64,000 bases of DNA. Origin: Phialocephala subalpina (taxonomy: Eukaryota; Ascomycota; Leotiomycetes; Helotiales; Mollisiaceae). Under the pieces are notes generated by a model, which was given only the letters and a program-made list of their open reading frames with translations, had not been told where the DNA came from and ran no database searches. A program made the position numbers and the translations under genes. This document shows, in pieces, positions 11,128 to 21,573 of the stretch (the first letter of the stretch is position 1; each line of letters opens with the position of its first letter). The stretch spans positions 1,957,151 through 2,021,150 of the forward strand of contig FJOG01000006.1 in NCBI GenBank assembly GCA_900073065.1. Reading direction: 5' to 3'.

Positions 11128-12975
11128 ATGACAGAACAGAGTCTTGAAGATCAAGTTTGTACCTTACAAGCACGACTTCATGCAGCTGATACAAGGATTT
11201 CCACTCTTGAAGCAAAGTTCATCCATCCCTTCGAGTTATATTCAGGAACGGAGATGATTCAAGCCCTGTTGGCGTCTGCTTATAAAGATCTCATAGGAGA
11301 CCACTTCAAGCAGCTCACCGAATTCTTGTCCCTCCTTCGCCAGTGTAAACCTATCGGTAATACAGATCTTCAGGCATCTGTCTCGGGGCTGTTAGAGGAT
11401 TTCTACACCGCGGAGCCAGTGCTATCTCAAAGGCCACAGGGGGAACTTGTTCGTCCGGGTGGACTTCCTTCCGCATTTATCGGCCTTGCAATGCACTGTC
11501 CAAGCAAAAAGAAGAGTTATAATTTATTCTTCGACTATCAAAATCCATCTGTCAAGCTTTTGATAGATAAAGGAATTACAGCATCGAACTCATATGGTTT
11601 CGACTGGCACTGGCGCTCTGAGAGCCACGAAAAGCAACGTAAATGTCCAGTTAGAGGCTATTCTGTTGCTTTGAGGTCCATTCATGAAATCATGACCTCT
11701 AACTTACTCAAAGCTCTTCCCTTACCCCTACTTGTTATATCTGGAGCTTGTGCTTGGAAGAATTATCTCAAGACACTTTCTCCTCAAGCACGCCAAATCG
11801 AAGTGCCTATCAGACCTAGAGTTTCTTGTTCATTTGTTCTAGACTTCGGCTCATGTGGACTCAAAAGGATATCATGTCATATACCTCATCCCGAGTTTTT
11901 GTTTTATAACAAGACTCTCAGTTGGGAGCATGACTCGTCAGATATGGCTCTTATAATAGATTATTTGCTCAATCTAGTGCTCGAGCTTATAGGATTATCA
12001 TCTCCCGACAAAGATGGTCATTTCCTCGACATCGTCCACAAGAATCCAAGATATAGACCAAAACCTCTCACAACGACTTCAAGCCCTATCATTCTACCTG
12101 TGTCATCCAACTCGACCATTCCATCCCCTCCGTCAACTTGCAATAAAGCTCGGCAGCCTAGCCTGATTTGCAACGGTTTTGCAAAGTGGCATGCCTATGT
12201 TCAAGATGAAATCAACCTAGGAAAGCATCTGGCTCTTGACCAGTACGATAAGAGCTTCATTGATTGGGCCTTGCAGATATACGGAGTAATAGCAGATGAC
12301 GTGTTAGATAATGGCGAGTCCTTGGCAGACACAATTAAATGGATCATGGCAGACAGGGCTAATGCGACAAACAAAGTCAGAAGAGAAGTGGATACAATCG
12401 TCAAGGCCGGAACTATAGTCCAATCCGAAGACGACAATGACTCTCCCCTACTGAATAATTCAGGTCATCGAGACAATACGAATGGCAAGAGGGCACATAG
12501 AACATTGTATGAAGCATTCAAAAACACTAGCGCAATTGCTATAATGCCAGCTGCCAAGAGACTGCGACCTGGGCCGAAGTACATGAGAAAGCCACGCAAC
12601 GTTGTCGAGCATGAGTTGTGGCACTCAAGGATCGTTAAAGTGTGGGCTAGCGGTGATATTTACTTTTGGATTCCGTCGGAGAAAACACGGCTAGGCATAC
12701 ATATGGGGGCAAAGCTTGGCAGCCAGCTCAAAGATAGAGTTATGGATAATACCGGCGACCCGAGAGATTATACTATCGAATTCGCAATCGAAGGTATTAG
12801 AATATGCTATGGAACTGATAGCATTTGGCACAAATCGGTGGCTGGTTTAGCTAGCGTTGGCGACGGGAAGCGCTTAGTGGAGCAGTTAGATAGGGAGTCT
12901 CCATCAAAATGGTCAAAGACACCTCAACAGTCATCGAGCCCGTCCTCCCTCCTTTCTAATATCCAAAAACAGTGA
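11128..12975 (+). CDS. Unknown protein with N-terminal coiled coil
   Basis: A single-exon frame of 615 residues starting at the ATG at 11128. I do not recognise the family. Residues 3-35 look like a short coiled coil (LEDQVCTLQARLHAADTRIS, heptad-like). The middle contains FDYQNPSVKLLIDKG and a Cys-rich GLKRISCHIPH segment. Around residues 310-345 there is a Ser/Thr/Pro-rich linker. Near residues 475-490 there is a basic stretch (AAKRLRPGPKYMRKPR) that could be a nuclear localisation signal, followed by a region with many Trp and Tyr residues. The even codon use over 1.8 kb without a stop argues that it is a real gene. Its neighbours give no functional hint. Confidence 0.7.
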   Translation: MTEQSLEDQVCTLQARLHAADTRISTLEAKFIHPFELYSGTEMIQALLASAYKDLIGDHFKQLTEFLSLLRQCKPIGNTDLQASVSGLLEDFYTAEPVLSQRPQGELVRPGGLPSAFIGLAMHCPSKKKSYNLFFDYQNPSVKLLIDKGITASNSYGFDWHWRSESHEKQRKCPVRGYSVALRSIHEIMTSNLLKALPLPLLVISGACAWKNYLKTLSPQARQIEVPIRPRVSCSFVLDFGSCGLKRISCHIPHPEFLFYNKTLSWEHDSSDMALIIDYLLNLVLELIGLSSPDKDGHFLDIVHKNPRYRPKPLTTTSSPIILPVSSNSTIPSPPSTCNKARQPSLICNGFAKWHAYVQDEINLGKHLALDQYDKSFIDWALQIYGVIADDVLDNGESLADTIKWIMADRANATNKVRREVDTIVKAGTIVQSEDDNDSPLLNNSGHRDNTNGKRAHRTLYEAFKNTSAIAIMPAAKRLRPGPKYMRKPRNVVEHELWHSRIVKVWASGDIYFWIPSEKTRLGIHMGAKLGSQLKDRVMDNTGDPRDYTIEFAIEGIRICYGTDSIWHKSVAGLASVGDGKRLVEQLDRESPSKWSKTPQQSSSPSSLLSNIQKQ

Positions 12976-13024
12976 AAGACAGAACCTGATAGGAGAGAAT
13001 AGGGAGTTCAACCAGCTAGTCAAC

Positions 13025-13473
13025 ATGTCAGCCTCCGAGCTCGAATCCTGGCTAAAATCAGATGCTTTTGCGTCTTCAGGATGGAGCAAAGACGATAGGA
13101 GCGGGGAGACTATTGGCCATAATAGGTACGTTTAGGTGAGAGGAATTGGGAGATGGGTAGGGAAGAGTGTGCTGGTGAGGAAATGAAAACAGCGGGCGAA
13201 GGATAATCGAAATCTTGAAGAAGAATCCAGAGGGGTATGACCAAGGTAAAGCAAGCCCCCTTCTCTGTCCCTTCCTTCTTCTCTCCCCCCTCATCATCCT
13301 CATGCCCTCAACTTCAATTCGGGAATTGGCATCGGAGAGTGGAAGGAGTCGGATAATCATGTATTGATGAGATTAATACAGATGACATCGATCACATGAG
13401 AAGAGTTGTTTCGTATTGTAAGAGGCACTTGGCTCAAGAGGAGACAGCGAAGAACACGGATAGTAAGAGTTAA
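13025..13473 (+). CDS. Small DUF3140 family protein, C-terminus lost by frameshift
   Basis: Three short exons join in frame: 13025-13125, 13193-13245 and 13382-13473, with GT-AG introns of 67 and 136 nt. The product of 81 residues reads SELESWLKSD, GWSKDDRSGETIGH, RIIEILKKNPEGYD, then DIDHMRRVVSYCKRHLAQEE. These are the conserved phrases of DUF3140 (PF11338), small proteins in bacteria and fungi annotated only as putative DNA-binding. The family ends with a WGHDPxK-type motif. Here NWGHDAQKA is present just downstream, but in another frame, reached only after the TAA at 13471. One missing base in AGTTAAAGG explains this. It is either a real truncation or an assembly error. The gene converges on UNG1. 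Confidence 0.75.
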
Positions 13474-13853
13474 AGGGTTTGAAGAATTGGGGGCATGATG
13501 CTCAGAAAGCTTAAGGGATGGAGGTTCGTTGCTTTCTTCATTAAGAATCTTGGTCTGATTGAAGATGAGAATGAAGATAAGATGAAGAGCGAATGGAATG
13601 GAGAAGTATTTGTGATGTTGAATTCTCAATGTATTGTTTGTGTGATTTGTGATGAGACGCCTAGACACCATACAAGAAAATGACAAATGAGCGTGAAGTC
13701 GAGACTGCTCTCCTCCTTTATTAGCAGACTTCGTTGTATCCTGACAAATGAACACCATCCATAACCCAACAACGCCACACACCTTCTACCTTCAAGACTA
13801 GACACCTCATCCTCCTCCCAAACACCAAAGCACCCTCTCTGAATACACCTGTC

Positions 13854-14966
13854 TCACTTCTTACTCTCCAGAGCTCCTCCCAAATTCCAATCAATCTCCC
13901 CACCCTCCCCATACCTCCCCACCAACCACTCATTAGTCTTCTTAAAATGCCCACACTCAAACCACCCCCTACTCGCACTCAACGGACTCGGATGCACACT
14001 ATTCAAAACCAAATGCCTCTTCTTATCCACCTTACTCACCCTCTTCCCAGCCGGTGTTCCCCAAGCCAAGAAAACCACTCCCTTCATTCTCTTCTGCGCT
14101 ACGATATCTATCACCTTCTGTGTAAACTTTTCCCACCCTCGATTAGCGTGGGAATTCGCCTCGTGAGCTCGGACAGTCAAGCAGGTATTTAGGAGAAGGA
14201 CACCGCGATCAGCCCAAGGGGTCAGGAGACCGGAGTTGTTGGGTGGTGGAGCGAAGGTCGGGTAGTCTTTTTTGATGGCTATGTAGATGTTTTTCAATGA
14301 AGGGGGTGCGACGGTTGGTGGGCGGACTGAGAAGCAGAGGCCGTGGGCTTGGTTGTGGTTGTGGTATGGGTCTTGGCCGATGATGACTGCTTTCACTGTG
14401 TTGAGGGGTGTGTGTCGAGACCTGAAGCAGCCATTGTCAGCTCAATTGTTTGGAAGAAAGAACAGGGAAGAGAGAGGAAGAGGAGAGGAGGGGACGAACC
14501 AAGAATACACATCCTCCGCTGGCGGAAACACCTTCTTCCCAGTATCATGCTCTTTCTTGAGGAACCTCTTCAGCTCCAAGAACTCTCGACTCGTAATCTC
14601 GGTCTTCAATTCCTTCAGCCAACTCTCATGCAAGGTATTGATCTCCAGACCCAACAAGTTCTTTTGTTCCTCGGTCAAGGTCTTCACCCACGCCTCTTTC
14701 CAAACTGCAGGAGCCGATTCGACCTTCTCTGTGGTCTGGGTTTCGGTTTTGGTCGTGGCTTTGCCTTCTTTTGTGATCGTGGTCTCCTTCGTAGTCGTGG
14801 ATTCGACCTTGGCTTCCCCATCTGCCTTCAAAGCCGCGGCAGTAGAGGATCTCGTGGTACTCGAGGCTGTCTTTGGCGGACCAAAGAATGAGGTAATTGA
14901 TCCATCAGCCTTGGGTTTCTTAGCATCGCCCGTAAGAGCATTAGCAGCTTTGCGTTTGAGAGACAT
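13854..14966 (-). CDS. UNG1: Uracil-DNA glycosylase (family 1)
   Basis: Two exons, 14966-14500 and 14421-13854, separated by a 78-nt GT-AG intron, give 344 residues. The catalytic motif GQDPYH lies at residues 171-176 (Asp173 activates water) and the DNA-binding HPSPLSA loop at 299-305. PPSLKNIY and LLLNTCLTV are further family signatures. The N-terminus is basic (SLKRKAANA) and carries SITSFFG, which fits the PCNA-interacting box seen in UNG proteins. Next comes a Lys/Thr-rich linker of about 70 residues. The enzyme removes uracil from DNA in the nucleus and mitochondria to start base excision repair. The start was chosen as the ATG directly before the basic/PCNA segment. Nothing looks broken. 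Confidence 0.97.
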
Positions 14967-15441
14967 GATGAAGATTGATCGACGAAGAAGGAGTATGAGA
15001 GACAGGTTGAAGGTCTTTTTGTAGGTCGTGGAGAGAGGGAGTTGAAGTTGGAGGTTGGTGTTAGAGAAGGGAGCGGGAAGGGGGAAATGATACGGCAAGT
15101 TTCGTTCAGCTTTCGCGTGGGAACGCCTCAACGCGTTCGCGTAAATCAATTTACAAGGGGCACGCGAGGTCAGAGGTCCGAGCGGATTCAAGCGATCGTT
15201 ACCGAGTAGGAAAATGTCTCACAAGGCGGATGCCTACTTTACTTTTGATATTGCTTGAAAAGCATTGGACAAACAAAGAGGTATATTTTCGTCGTCGTCT
15301 ATCATCTCCCTATCTTACATGACCTTGCACAAAACGCCCAACTCGCTATGCAAATCCGCTGCCAACCAAATGTTGGTGGTACATGGAGTCAGAACTCCTT
15401 TTCGACGCCGGAAACCAAATCCAGAGGGGAGATTTTATACA
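14967..15441. other. UNG1 upstream flank / carrier gene 3' flank
   Basis: Holds the 5' flank of UNG1 (leftward) and the 3' end of the carrier gene (also leftward). No additional gene seen. Confidence 0.6.
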
Positions 15442-16930
15442 TCAGATATCGTTCCGCTTTCGCTCCGCTCGCTCATTAGTGCTTCGAAATGCTCTCTTCC
15501 CAACTTCGTACGAACTGATCATTATCGCACACGCAGGTGCGACCTTCAATGTCCTTGGTATCCATCCCCTAAATAGTCCAGAAACTCCCTCCGTCCTGAA
15601 AATGTGCCACAGGAATCTCGGCATCGATCTTTCTTCGGGTGCGAGGACCTTCTCGGCTCCCGCAGTCGTAGCGCAATCAGTGAACACCTGCCGCCTAGTC
15701 TTTCCAACATCGAAAGGAGTTGTGACGATTGATGCCACAGCCCCGGAAGATGCTCCAGCTACGAAGCTATCGGTAAAAATCGCAGCGTGGTTCTCTCGAC
15801 TTTGAGACCTAGTTCGTGCTCGTGCTCGAGATCTTGAATCTTCACCTGCCAGACCACGACCTCGGCCTCGCTCCCGTGCTTCTGTCAAAAGTCCTCGAAC
15901 GCTCTCGTATCCCCACCAGTATAGCCCAGAGAACGGCACGTCTCGCCATAGCGTCAGGGTCAGTCCACGCCAGAGAGAGGTGTATCCGTTTGCTGCGACC
16001 ATATCCGTTACTGATTTGATCGTTTCGGCAAAATGTGCTCCTCCTGTAGACCGACTGGCTTGCATCCTCGTTCTGAACATCTCGATCGGACTAACAACTC
16101 CTGCAGCCAATATTCTGGCAATGGCTCCTGCCGCGAGAGGTGCGTAATTGTCCGAGAAGAAACTATTGATCGGGCTTTTCTTGTTGAATCGTAACCAGTC
16201 GTATCCAGTGAAGTAGATGATATTTCCAGGTACCGTCATAACGAGGGTGGGTGATAGTCCTCGCCATAAAGTCGTGAAGCCTTCGTTCCGTGCGATCTTC
16301 CTCAGTCCATCGAATGTCGAATTGAATGTCCGTCTTTGCGTTTCTTCCACGGCACACTCTGTCCCTCCTATCGAATGGCTGGGAGCAGCCATACAATATT
16401 CCGCATTGTTCGTCGCGAAGAATACCTCTCTGCAGCATGCCGTCACTCCGAGGTTGGGTGGAAGGGTACTGAGGTTTGCTAGGGATTTTCCGGACACTCG
16501 AAGTGCATTTAATGGCGATGGTGTAGGCTGTGATTGTAACCGGACTCGAACGACATCAAGAGGTGTCACTTTGCAAGTTAGCAACATGTCAAAAGTCCCA
16601 GATGTAGTTGAGACACTTACCCAAGAGTGAAGTCAACAAGCTCCCCGACATCGCCGAGATCATTTTCTGACCTGCGGTGATGCCCACCTCCACATCATCA
16701 TTATCTCCCGACATAGCTATCGTCCCAGCTTGTCCCGGAATTGGATTGTCTCCGTGTATTCTGTCATGCCCCTGGCCTCCAAAGCTCCCTTCTCTCGCAA
16801 AAGTGGTGGCGAAATGGTCCTCGTCCGTTCGACCGTCACGATCCCAATGCCCTGACATCGACGGCGATCTCCTGTTGATATGGTGCTCGTCGGTCGTGAT
16901 TGTTGGGAGTTCGAGGCAGCTGGAAGGCAC
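15442..16930 (-). CDS. MTM1: Mitochondrial carrier, Mtm1/SLC25A39-40 type
   Basis: Two exons, 16930-16621 and 16568-15442 (52-nt intron), encode 478 residues. Three mitochondrial-carrier repeats are visible: SLLTSLLVTPLDVVRVRLQS, the VVSPIEMFRTRMQ repeat and the VTTPFDVGKTRRQ repeat, each with the PxD/ExxxxR signature. The intron falls inside the first repeat. A long loop after the first helix contains a Cys pair region (ACCREVF and EYC), a hallmark of the SLC25A39/40/Mtm1 branch, where loop cysteines are reported to sense iron-sulfur clusters. Family members import glutathione and affect manganese/iron homeostasis across the inner membrane. An Arg/Ser-rich insert (RGRGRGLAGEDSRSRARART) lies between repeats two and three. 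The exact start among several Met codons (16930, 16858) is uncertain. Confidence 0.92.
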
Positions 16931-17239
16931 GAGGCTTGTTGTGGTTGTAAGGAGATGCTCATCAAAGAGTCAATGATGTAGCTCGAAATTGTCGAGATCG
17001 GAGCCGACTTTTGGCAGAAAAATCTCCAAAGGGCTTAGTGTCAATTGCGGGCCCTCGGCTTGAACAAAGCCCCTGCGGCCTTCCCCGATAAGACTCACGA
17101 CCGGTTGCTTATCAAATCTACTTAATTCGGATTTAACATTCACGACCGGAAATTCGCTCTTTCAACAATCAACAATCATACCTAAGATTAAATCCGTCCT
17201 TTATCCTAGACTATCTCCTGCTAGATTGTACTACCTACT
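16931..17239. promoter_or_regulatory. Divergent promoter between carrier and F-box genes
   Basis: About 310 bases between two genes read in opposite directions. No specific operator recognised. It must contain both start regions, unless the carrier 5' UTR is longer. Confidence 0.5.
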
Positions 17240-18783
17240 ATGGAAGATTCGAATCCAGAATTAGAGCAGTTCCGCCAGCAATGGCGCGCAGAAGTTTCCG
17301 CGAGAAACCAGAACGATGCAAACAGAGGGGCGAAATCAAAGGCACCTCGCAGACCCCCACCAATTGCCAGCCTTTCTTCAAACAAAATCGCCCCTCCTTT
17401 GAAGGGAATTGATGAAGAATACATACCTCAAGTCTTCTCGGGTTATGATGGATCTGCGGAGAAGGAGGAGCATGGCAAAAGCTCTACAGCCGCTGTCAAA
17501 GAGCCACAATCTGCTTTGGACTACTATGAGAAAGCGGTAGAGAGAGAAAGCCAAGGCGTTCTTGGAGACAGCTTGAACCTCTACCGCAAGGCCTTTCGCG
17601 TAGGAAAGTCCGCCTGCTCCTGGAACACTCAGCTAACAGTTTCTAGATGGATCACCAAGTTGATAAAAAGTACAAGAACAAGCATTTCCCACCTTCCTCT
17701 TTTGCTTCGAAACCCACCAATCCAAATCCATCGAATGCTCCTGTCACAGTACCGAATACCGCCCACCACTCCCTAGACGGGCCCCCACAACCTATCAAAG
17801 ACCTTATTGCGAGCTTTGCAAGTCTCGTTATTGAGCCAGCTCCACCTGCAATAGAGGGCACTCCGGCTCCTCCTTGTCCTCTTGCGAATCTGCCAGAAGA
17901 GATCTTGGTTCATATCCTTAAGGAAGTGGCTATTCTTGATATTGCTTCCTTCGTCGGGCTAGCTCAGGTCTGTAAGAGATTGGCATATCTGGTGGCAACG
18001 GAAGATCAAATTTGGAAGAGAGTTTGTCTTGGATCCGAAGTGGGCTTTGGAGCTATGCACTATCAGTGGCAGCGAGAAGTCCTCGGTGGGCCACTGAAGG
18101 AAGAGGATGAGATTCCAGACTTTGAAGACGACGAGGAAGATGCTCCCGAACCTCTCAGCAACGAAGCTATCACGGATTCACTCTTCGTCAGTGCTTACTC
18201 GTCCTCTTGGCACAAGATGTTCCGTCTTCGACCAAGACTTCGCTTCAACGGATGTTATATCAGTACTGTCAACTATACCAGACCGGGGCAAGCTTCTGCA
18301 TCCCAAGTTACATGGCATAGTCCCGTCCATATCGTAACTTACTATCGCTACTTACGCTTTTTCCGAGATGGGACGGTCATCAGTCTGTTGACAACTGACG
18401 AACCTGCAGACGTGGTCCATCATTTGACAAAAGAACTCCAAGACCTGCACCGTGGCAGAGCTGCACCACATCTGCCTTCCATTGTAATGCAAACCGCGTT
18501 GCGAGGACGTTGGCGACTTTCAAATCCCGACGGTAATCCAGACGCAGATCTCAAGGATGCTGAAGGTGATCTGTTTGTTGAAACGGAAGGAGCAAGCGCA
18601 AAGTACATGTATCGGATGAAACTTTCTCTTCGCAGTGCCGGCAAGGGTGCAAAGAACAATAAGTTGGTCTGGCAAGGTTTCTGGAACTATAACTTGTTAA
18701 CAGACGATACTGGGGAGTTCACCTTGAGAAACAACAAGGCATTCTTTTGGAGCCGAGTCAAGAGCTATGGTAATGGCGCATGA
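17240..18783 (+). CDS. HRT3: F-box protein of the HRT3/Pof7/FBXO9 type
   Basis: Exons 17240-17599 and 17647-18783 with a 47-nt intron encode 498 residues. The N-terminus starts MEDSNPELEQFRQQWRAEV, then a TPR/MIT-like helical pair (ALDYYEKAVERE, GDSLNLYRKAFRMDHQVDKK) spans the splice site. The F-box is at about residues 205-255 (LANLPEEILVHILKEV, ...CKRLAYLVATEDQIWKRVC). The C-terminal half has the family beta-rich domain ending NKAFFWSRVKSYG, with GCYISTVNYTRPG and YRYLRFFRDGT. Family members are substrate receptors of SCF ubiquitin ligases. In animals FBXO9 targets TELO2/TTI1; the fungal substrates are not known from sequence. No damage seen. Confidence 0.94.
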
Positions 18784-19783
18784 AGTACAAAACAGCCAAC
18801 GAATCTGATGCTTGAATGAGATACCATGTCCAGCAAATCGGACGCAAAAGTACGAATTATGCTTCGCCAAGCTTTCCTTATTTTTGAGGGTTGTACGCTT
18901 ATGACATGCATAATCCGAACGGGGATTAGCCTTGTATCGATCAGGGGCTCGCTTAGAGGATCTCCGACGACACTCGCAACTCCTGAGAACATTTCCAGCT
19001 TTCAACATACGATGTTCTCCTCAAGGAGGGAAGTCAAGTGGCTGGGCTCTGTTTGAATTGTGCTCTTTCGGAGTTTATATGGAGAGCCAAGTGGCTCCAG
19101 GTGAAGAAGTTCCTTCCGAGTTCATAAATACGCCACTTGCTTTCTTGGCAAGGGTGCGTTGTCTGAGGTTTGACTTCATGAAACATCACTATCCGCAAAG
19201 GACTCGAATCACGATTCTAGGGTCCTCACGCCATCCGATGCTGCGATGCGCTGCGCCCGGCACAAGGGGCCGAGATCTCTAGTTTGGTTTCAGACAACTG
19301 GTAGCTGAGAGACGTGAGCGCCGCGTCAGAAGTGTCTACTTTTATAAAACATCACACCCCACACCTGCACCCTGCTCAGTATATGGTCGTTGATCATTTT
19401 CACAGCTTGACTGGCGCGGGATTTTCATCTCTTCTAGACCGGATCATCCTCATCTTCATCTGGGAATAACCTCTTTGCCAAGTCTGCTTTCTGTCTTTTC
19501 TGTCATCGTCAAGATCTGGAAACACTGTTTTTCGTGGCTGTGGCTAGAACCGAGGTACGCGATTCAGGTTCTTGAGGAATCATCGTCAGCTTCAACAACG
19601 TCCACCTAACCTTCCACCTATCCATACCATGCTGCGAAGAAATCAAACATCTTGTCGTCAGCTCGTCACTGTATAAGTGAACTCGCCACTCCTTCGAGTT
19701 GCTGTGGCCCAGGTTTGGCCATCACCTCATATCTATCGATAGAATTTATTTATACGCCACTCTACCGAAGCAAAACGATTCTA
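18784..19783. other. Intergenic region, nothing recognised
   Basis: One kilobase with only short frames. No tRNA, repeat or conserved motif found. The right end is the promoter of the secreted-protein gene. Confidence 0.55.
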
Positions 19784-20326
19784 ATGTTACTCCTATTTCA
19801 CGCCGTTTTCCTTGCAGCAACATTCGTGTCTGCATGCTCGCCACCAAACATCAAGGTGACTGTCGACAGTGGCACGCCTTTCCAAGTACCAATATTCAAA
19901 GACTGTAACTTCGGTTCTCCCGCCCCTACAACACCAGGCAGTACGTCTCCTCCCTCTCCCTTTCCCACCCTCTACGCTTCAGCTTTCCCTCCCCCTCCCC
20001 TCCCTTCCCATCTCACTATATCCATTCTTCCCGTCTCCCATCTAACTTTCACAGAAAATATCCCAGGCAACGCGACCACAGCTCTAGCCGACTACACCCA
20101 ATTCGTCGATTCCACAGGCACACTCCTCGACAAAGACTCGACCGGCGAACTGTTAGAATTCTTCGGTCAAGCAGTGAGCTTGAACGTGTTGTTGAGTCAA
20201 ACGCTATGTACGGTTACGAGTACAGCGAATGATATTGTGGTTATTCAGGAGGATAATGAGGAGTTGGATGGTACAGGGGATAGTGTGGCGGTTGGAAGTT
20301 ATAGGTGTATTATTGATTTGAGCTAG
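19784..20326 (+). CDS. Small secreted protein, effector-like, unknown family
   Basis: Exons 19784-19940 and 20055-20326 joined across a pyrimidine-rich 114-nt intron give 142 residues. The start [18 protein letters not shown] is a clear signal peptide with cleavage near Ala17/Cys18. The mature part has about 125 residues with four Cys (SAC, KDCNF, QTLCT, YRCI), enough for two disulfides, and an acidic C-terminal half. The family is not recognised. Without splicing the same frame stays open through the intron but yields an improbable Pro/Ser run; the GTACGT donor and TTTCACAG acceptor support splicing. Small cysteine-containing secreted proteins in plant-associated fungi are often effectors, but that is only inference here. 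Confidence 0.72.
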
Positions 20327-21573
20327 TGGGGGGGATGGGGAAGAAGGAGGAGGGAATGGGAGGGGTGGATTGTACGTTACGCAGAATAGAAAAGCTGGAT
20401 TGTATATTGACAAAGGGGGTCGCCTGTATGGATACGATGGAAACGATAGAAACGATGGGGTAGATGCTTATACCGGATGGGATGGGAGTTCTGTGGGCAT
20501 TCGGCGCTGAATCCAAAACAAGAACATGAATAGGTTTGGCCGCTAGCCCGAGGTGGCAGGCGCCATCTCTCATTTTCTCAAGCGCTCACTTCAGTTGGTT
20601 TACATTACATCTCGCGCAGTTTTGAGCAAGGCTCACCTTACTTGTTATGCTCTTTTGCGATTGCTTTGCGTTACATTTTGGATGTTTGTCACATTCACAA
20701 TTTTTAGAATTGGCTTTTATTAACATTAAGGCGTGCATTCTATCCCCTAAACGTGACTAGCAGGCTCGGCTAGTCAATTTACAGAGACGCTAAATAGGAG
20801 GATTATTGTTGCCCTCTCATTCGTTCTCGCCCTTCATGCACGTAAATGTCCCTGTCGATCCGTCGCCTTTTCTCTCTTCAACTCTTCTCTCCAAGCAGCA
20901 ATATCTCTCTCATACTCCTGCTCCCAGATTCTCATACTCTCAGCACGTTCCTCATCTTTCTTCGTTGAGTACCCGACCATGTACGTGTCGTACCACTACC
21001 AGGATCGACACTGGTCCTACCTGATTTACTGTAGCATCTGATAAGGTTCTTTTAGAAGAGATCATTAGACGCACGAAGAGATTGCATTCTTTTTTGGCCC
21101 TGCAGAGTCGACTTGAGGTGGTGTTGGTTGGGCTACAATTAAATGCCTTATTTATTTCCTCTAGTTCTGTGCGCGAGGCTGGAGTATTCTCGTGCGTGGG
21201 CAGCTGCATTGAGTAGTGGAGTGCAAAAGTGCAAGTTTGAGATCAGGTCCACATCAAGTGACTCAAGTCTGGTTGAATTCGGATTATTCTCAACGCGAAA
21301 TTTGTAAATTTGGCCAAAGGCATTTGTGCGACTGTGCTCCTTTTGTTGGTGCTTCTCAGACAATATCACATCACACTATGGCACAGGATGGTGGAAAGCT
21401 TTCTGCGGTCCATTGTATGTTCTCAGGTCCAACATTCAGCAACGTCATTCAGTTTAGTCTATAACTTGAAGACTTTCGGACATTCTCCTCATAGAATGTC
21501 AAAATTTACCCCAGTAAGGCATAGGCATTTGAGACCATCATCAAGCAAGGAATAGAACGAATTTCCTGGGACC
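20327..21573. other. Intergenic region containing a decayed coding fragment
   Basis: Most of it holds nothing recognisable. Between about 20800 and 21010 the minus strand carries the relic listed separately. Confidence 0.55.
20833..21000 (-). pseudogene. Relic of an unrecognised protein family (YDTYMV fragment)
   Basis: One minus-strand frame reads WYDTYMVGYSTKKDEERAES followed by an amphipathic helix (RIWEQEYERDIAAWREELKR) and a stop. A related stretch, VYDAYIVEYSPKKN, occurs on the minus strand at 35.7 kb, and the DNA matches there with mainly transition differences. Neither copy has a continuous upstream frame. I do not recognise the family; two decayed copies in one window suggest a dispersed gene or repeat-encoded protein. 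Confidence 0.45.

Noticed and set aside
13357..13782. Minus-strand frame of 141 codons
   Set aside because: Antisense to DUF3140 exon 3 and the 3' flank; that exon has recognisable protein motifs on the plus strand.
14287..15024. Plus-strand frame of 245 codons opposite UNG1
   Set aside because: Shadow of UNG1 (antisense of its Lys/Thr-rich linker).
19195..19280. Possible tRNA near GGACTCGAATCACG
   Set aside because: The motif resembles a T-arm, but no acceptor or anticodon stem can be formed.
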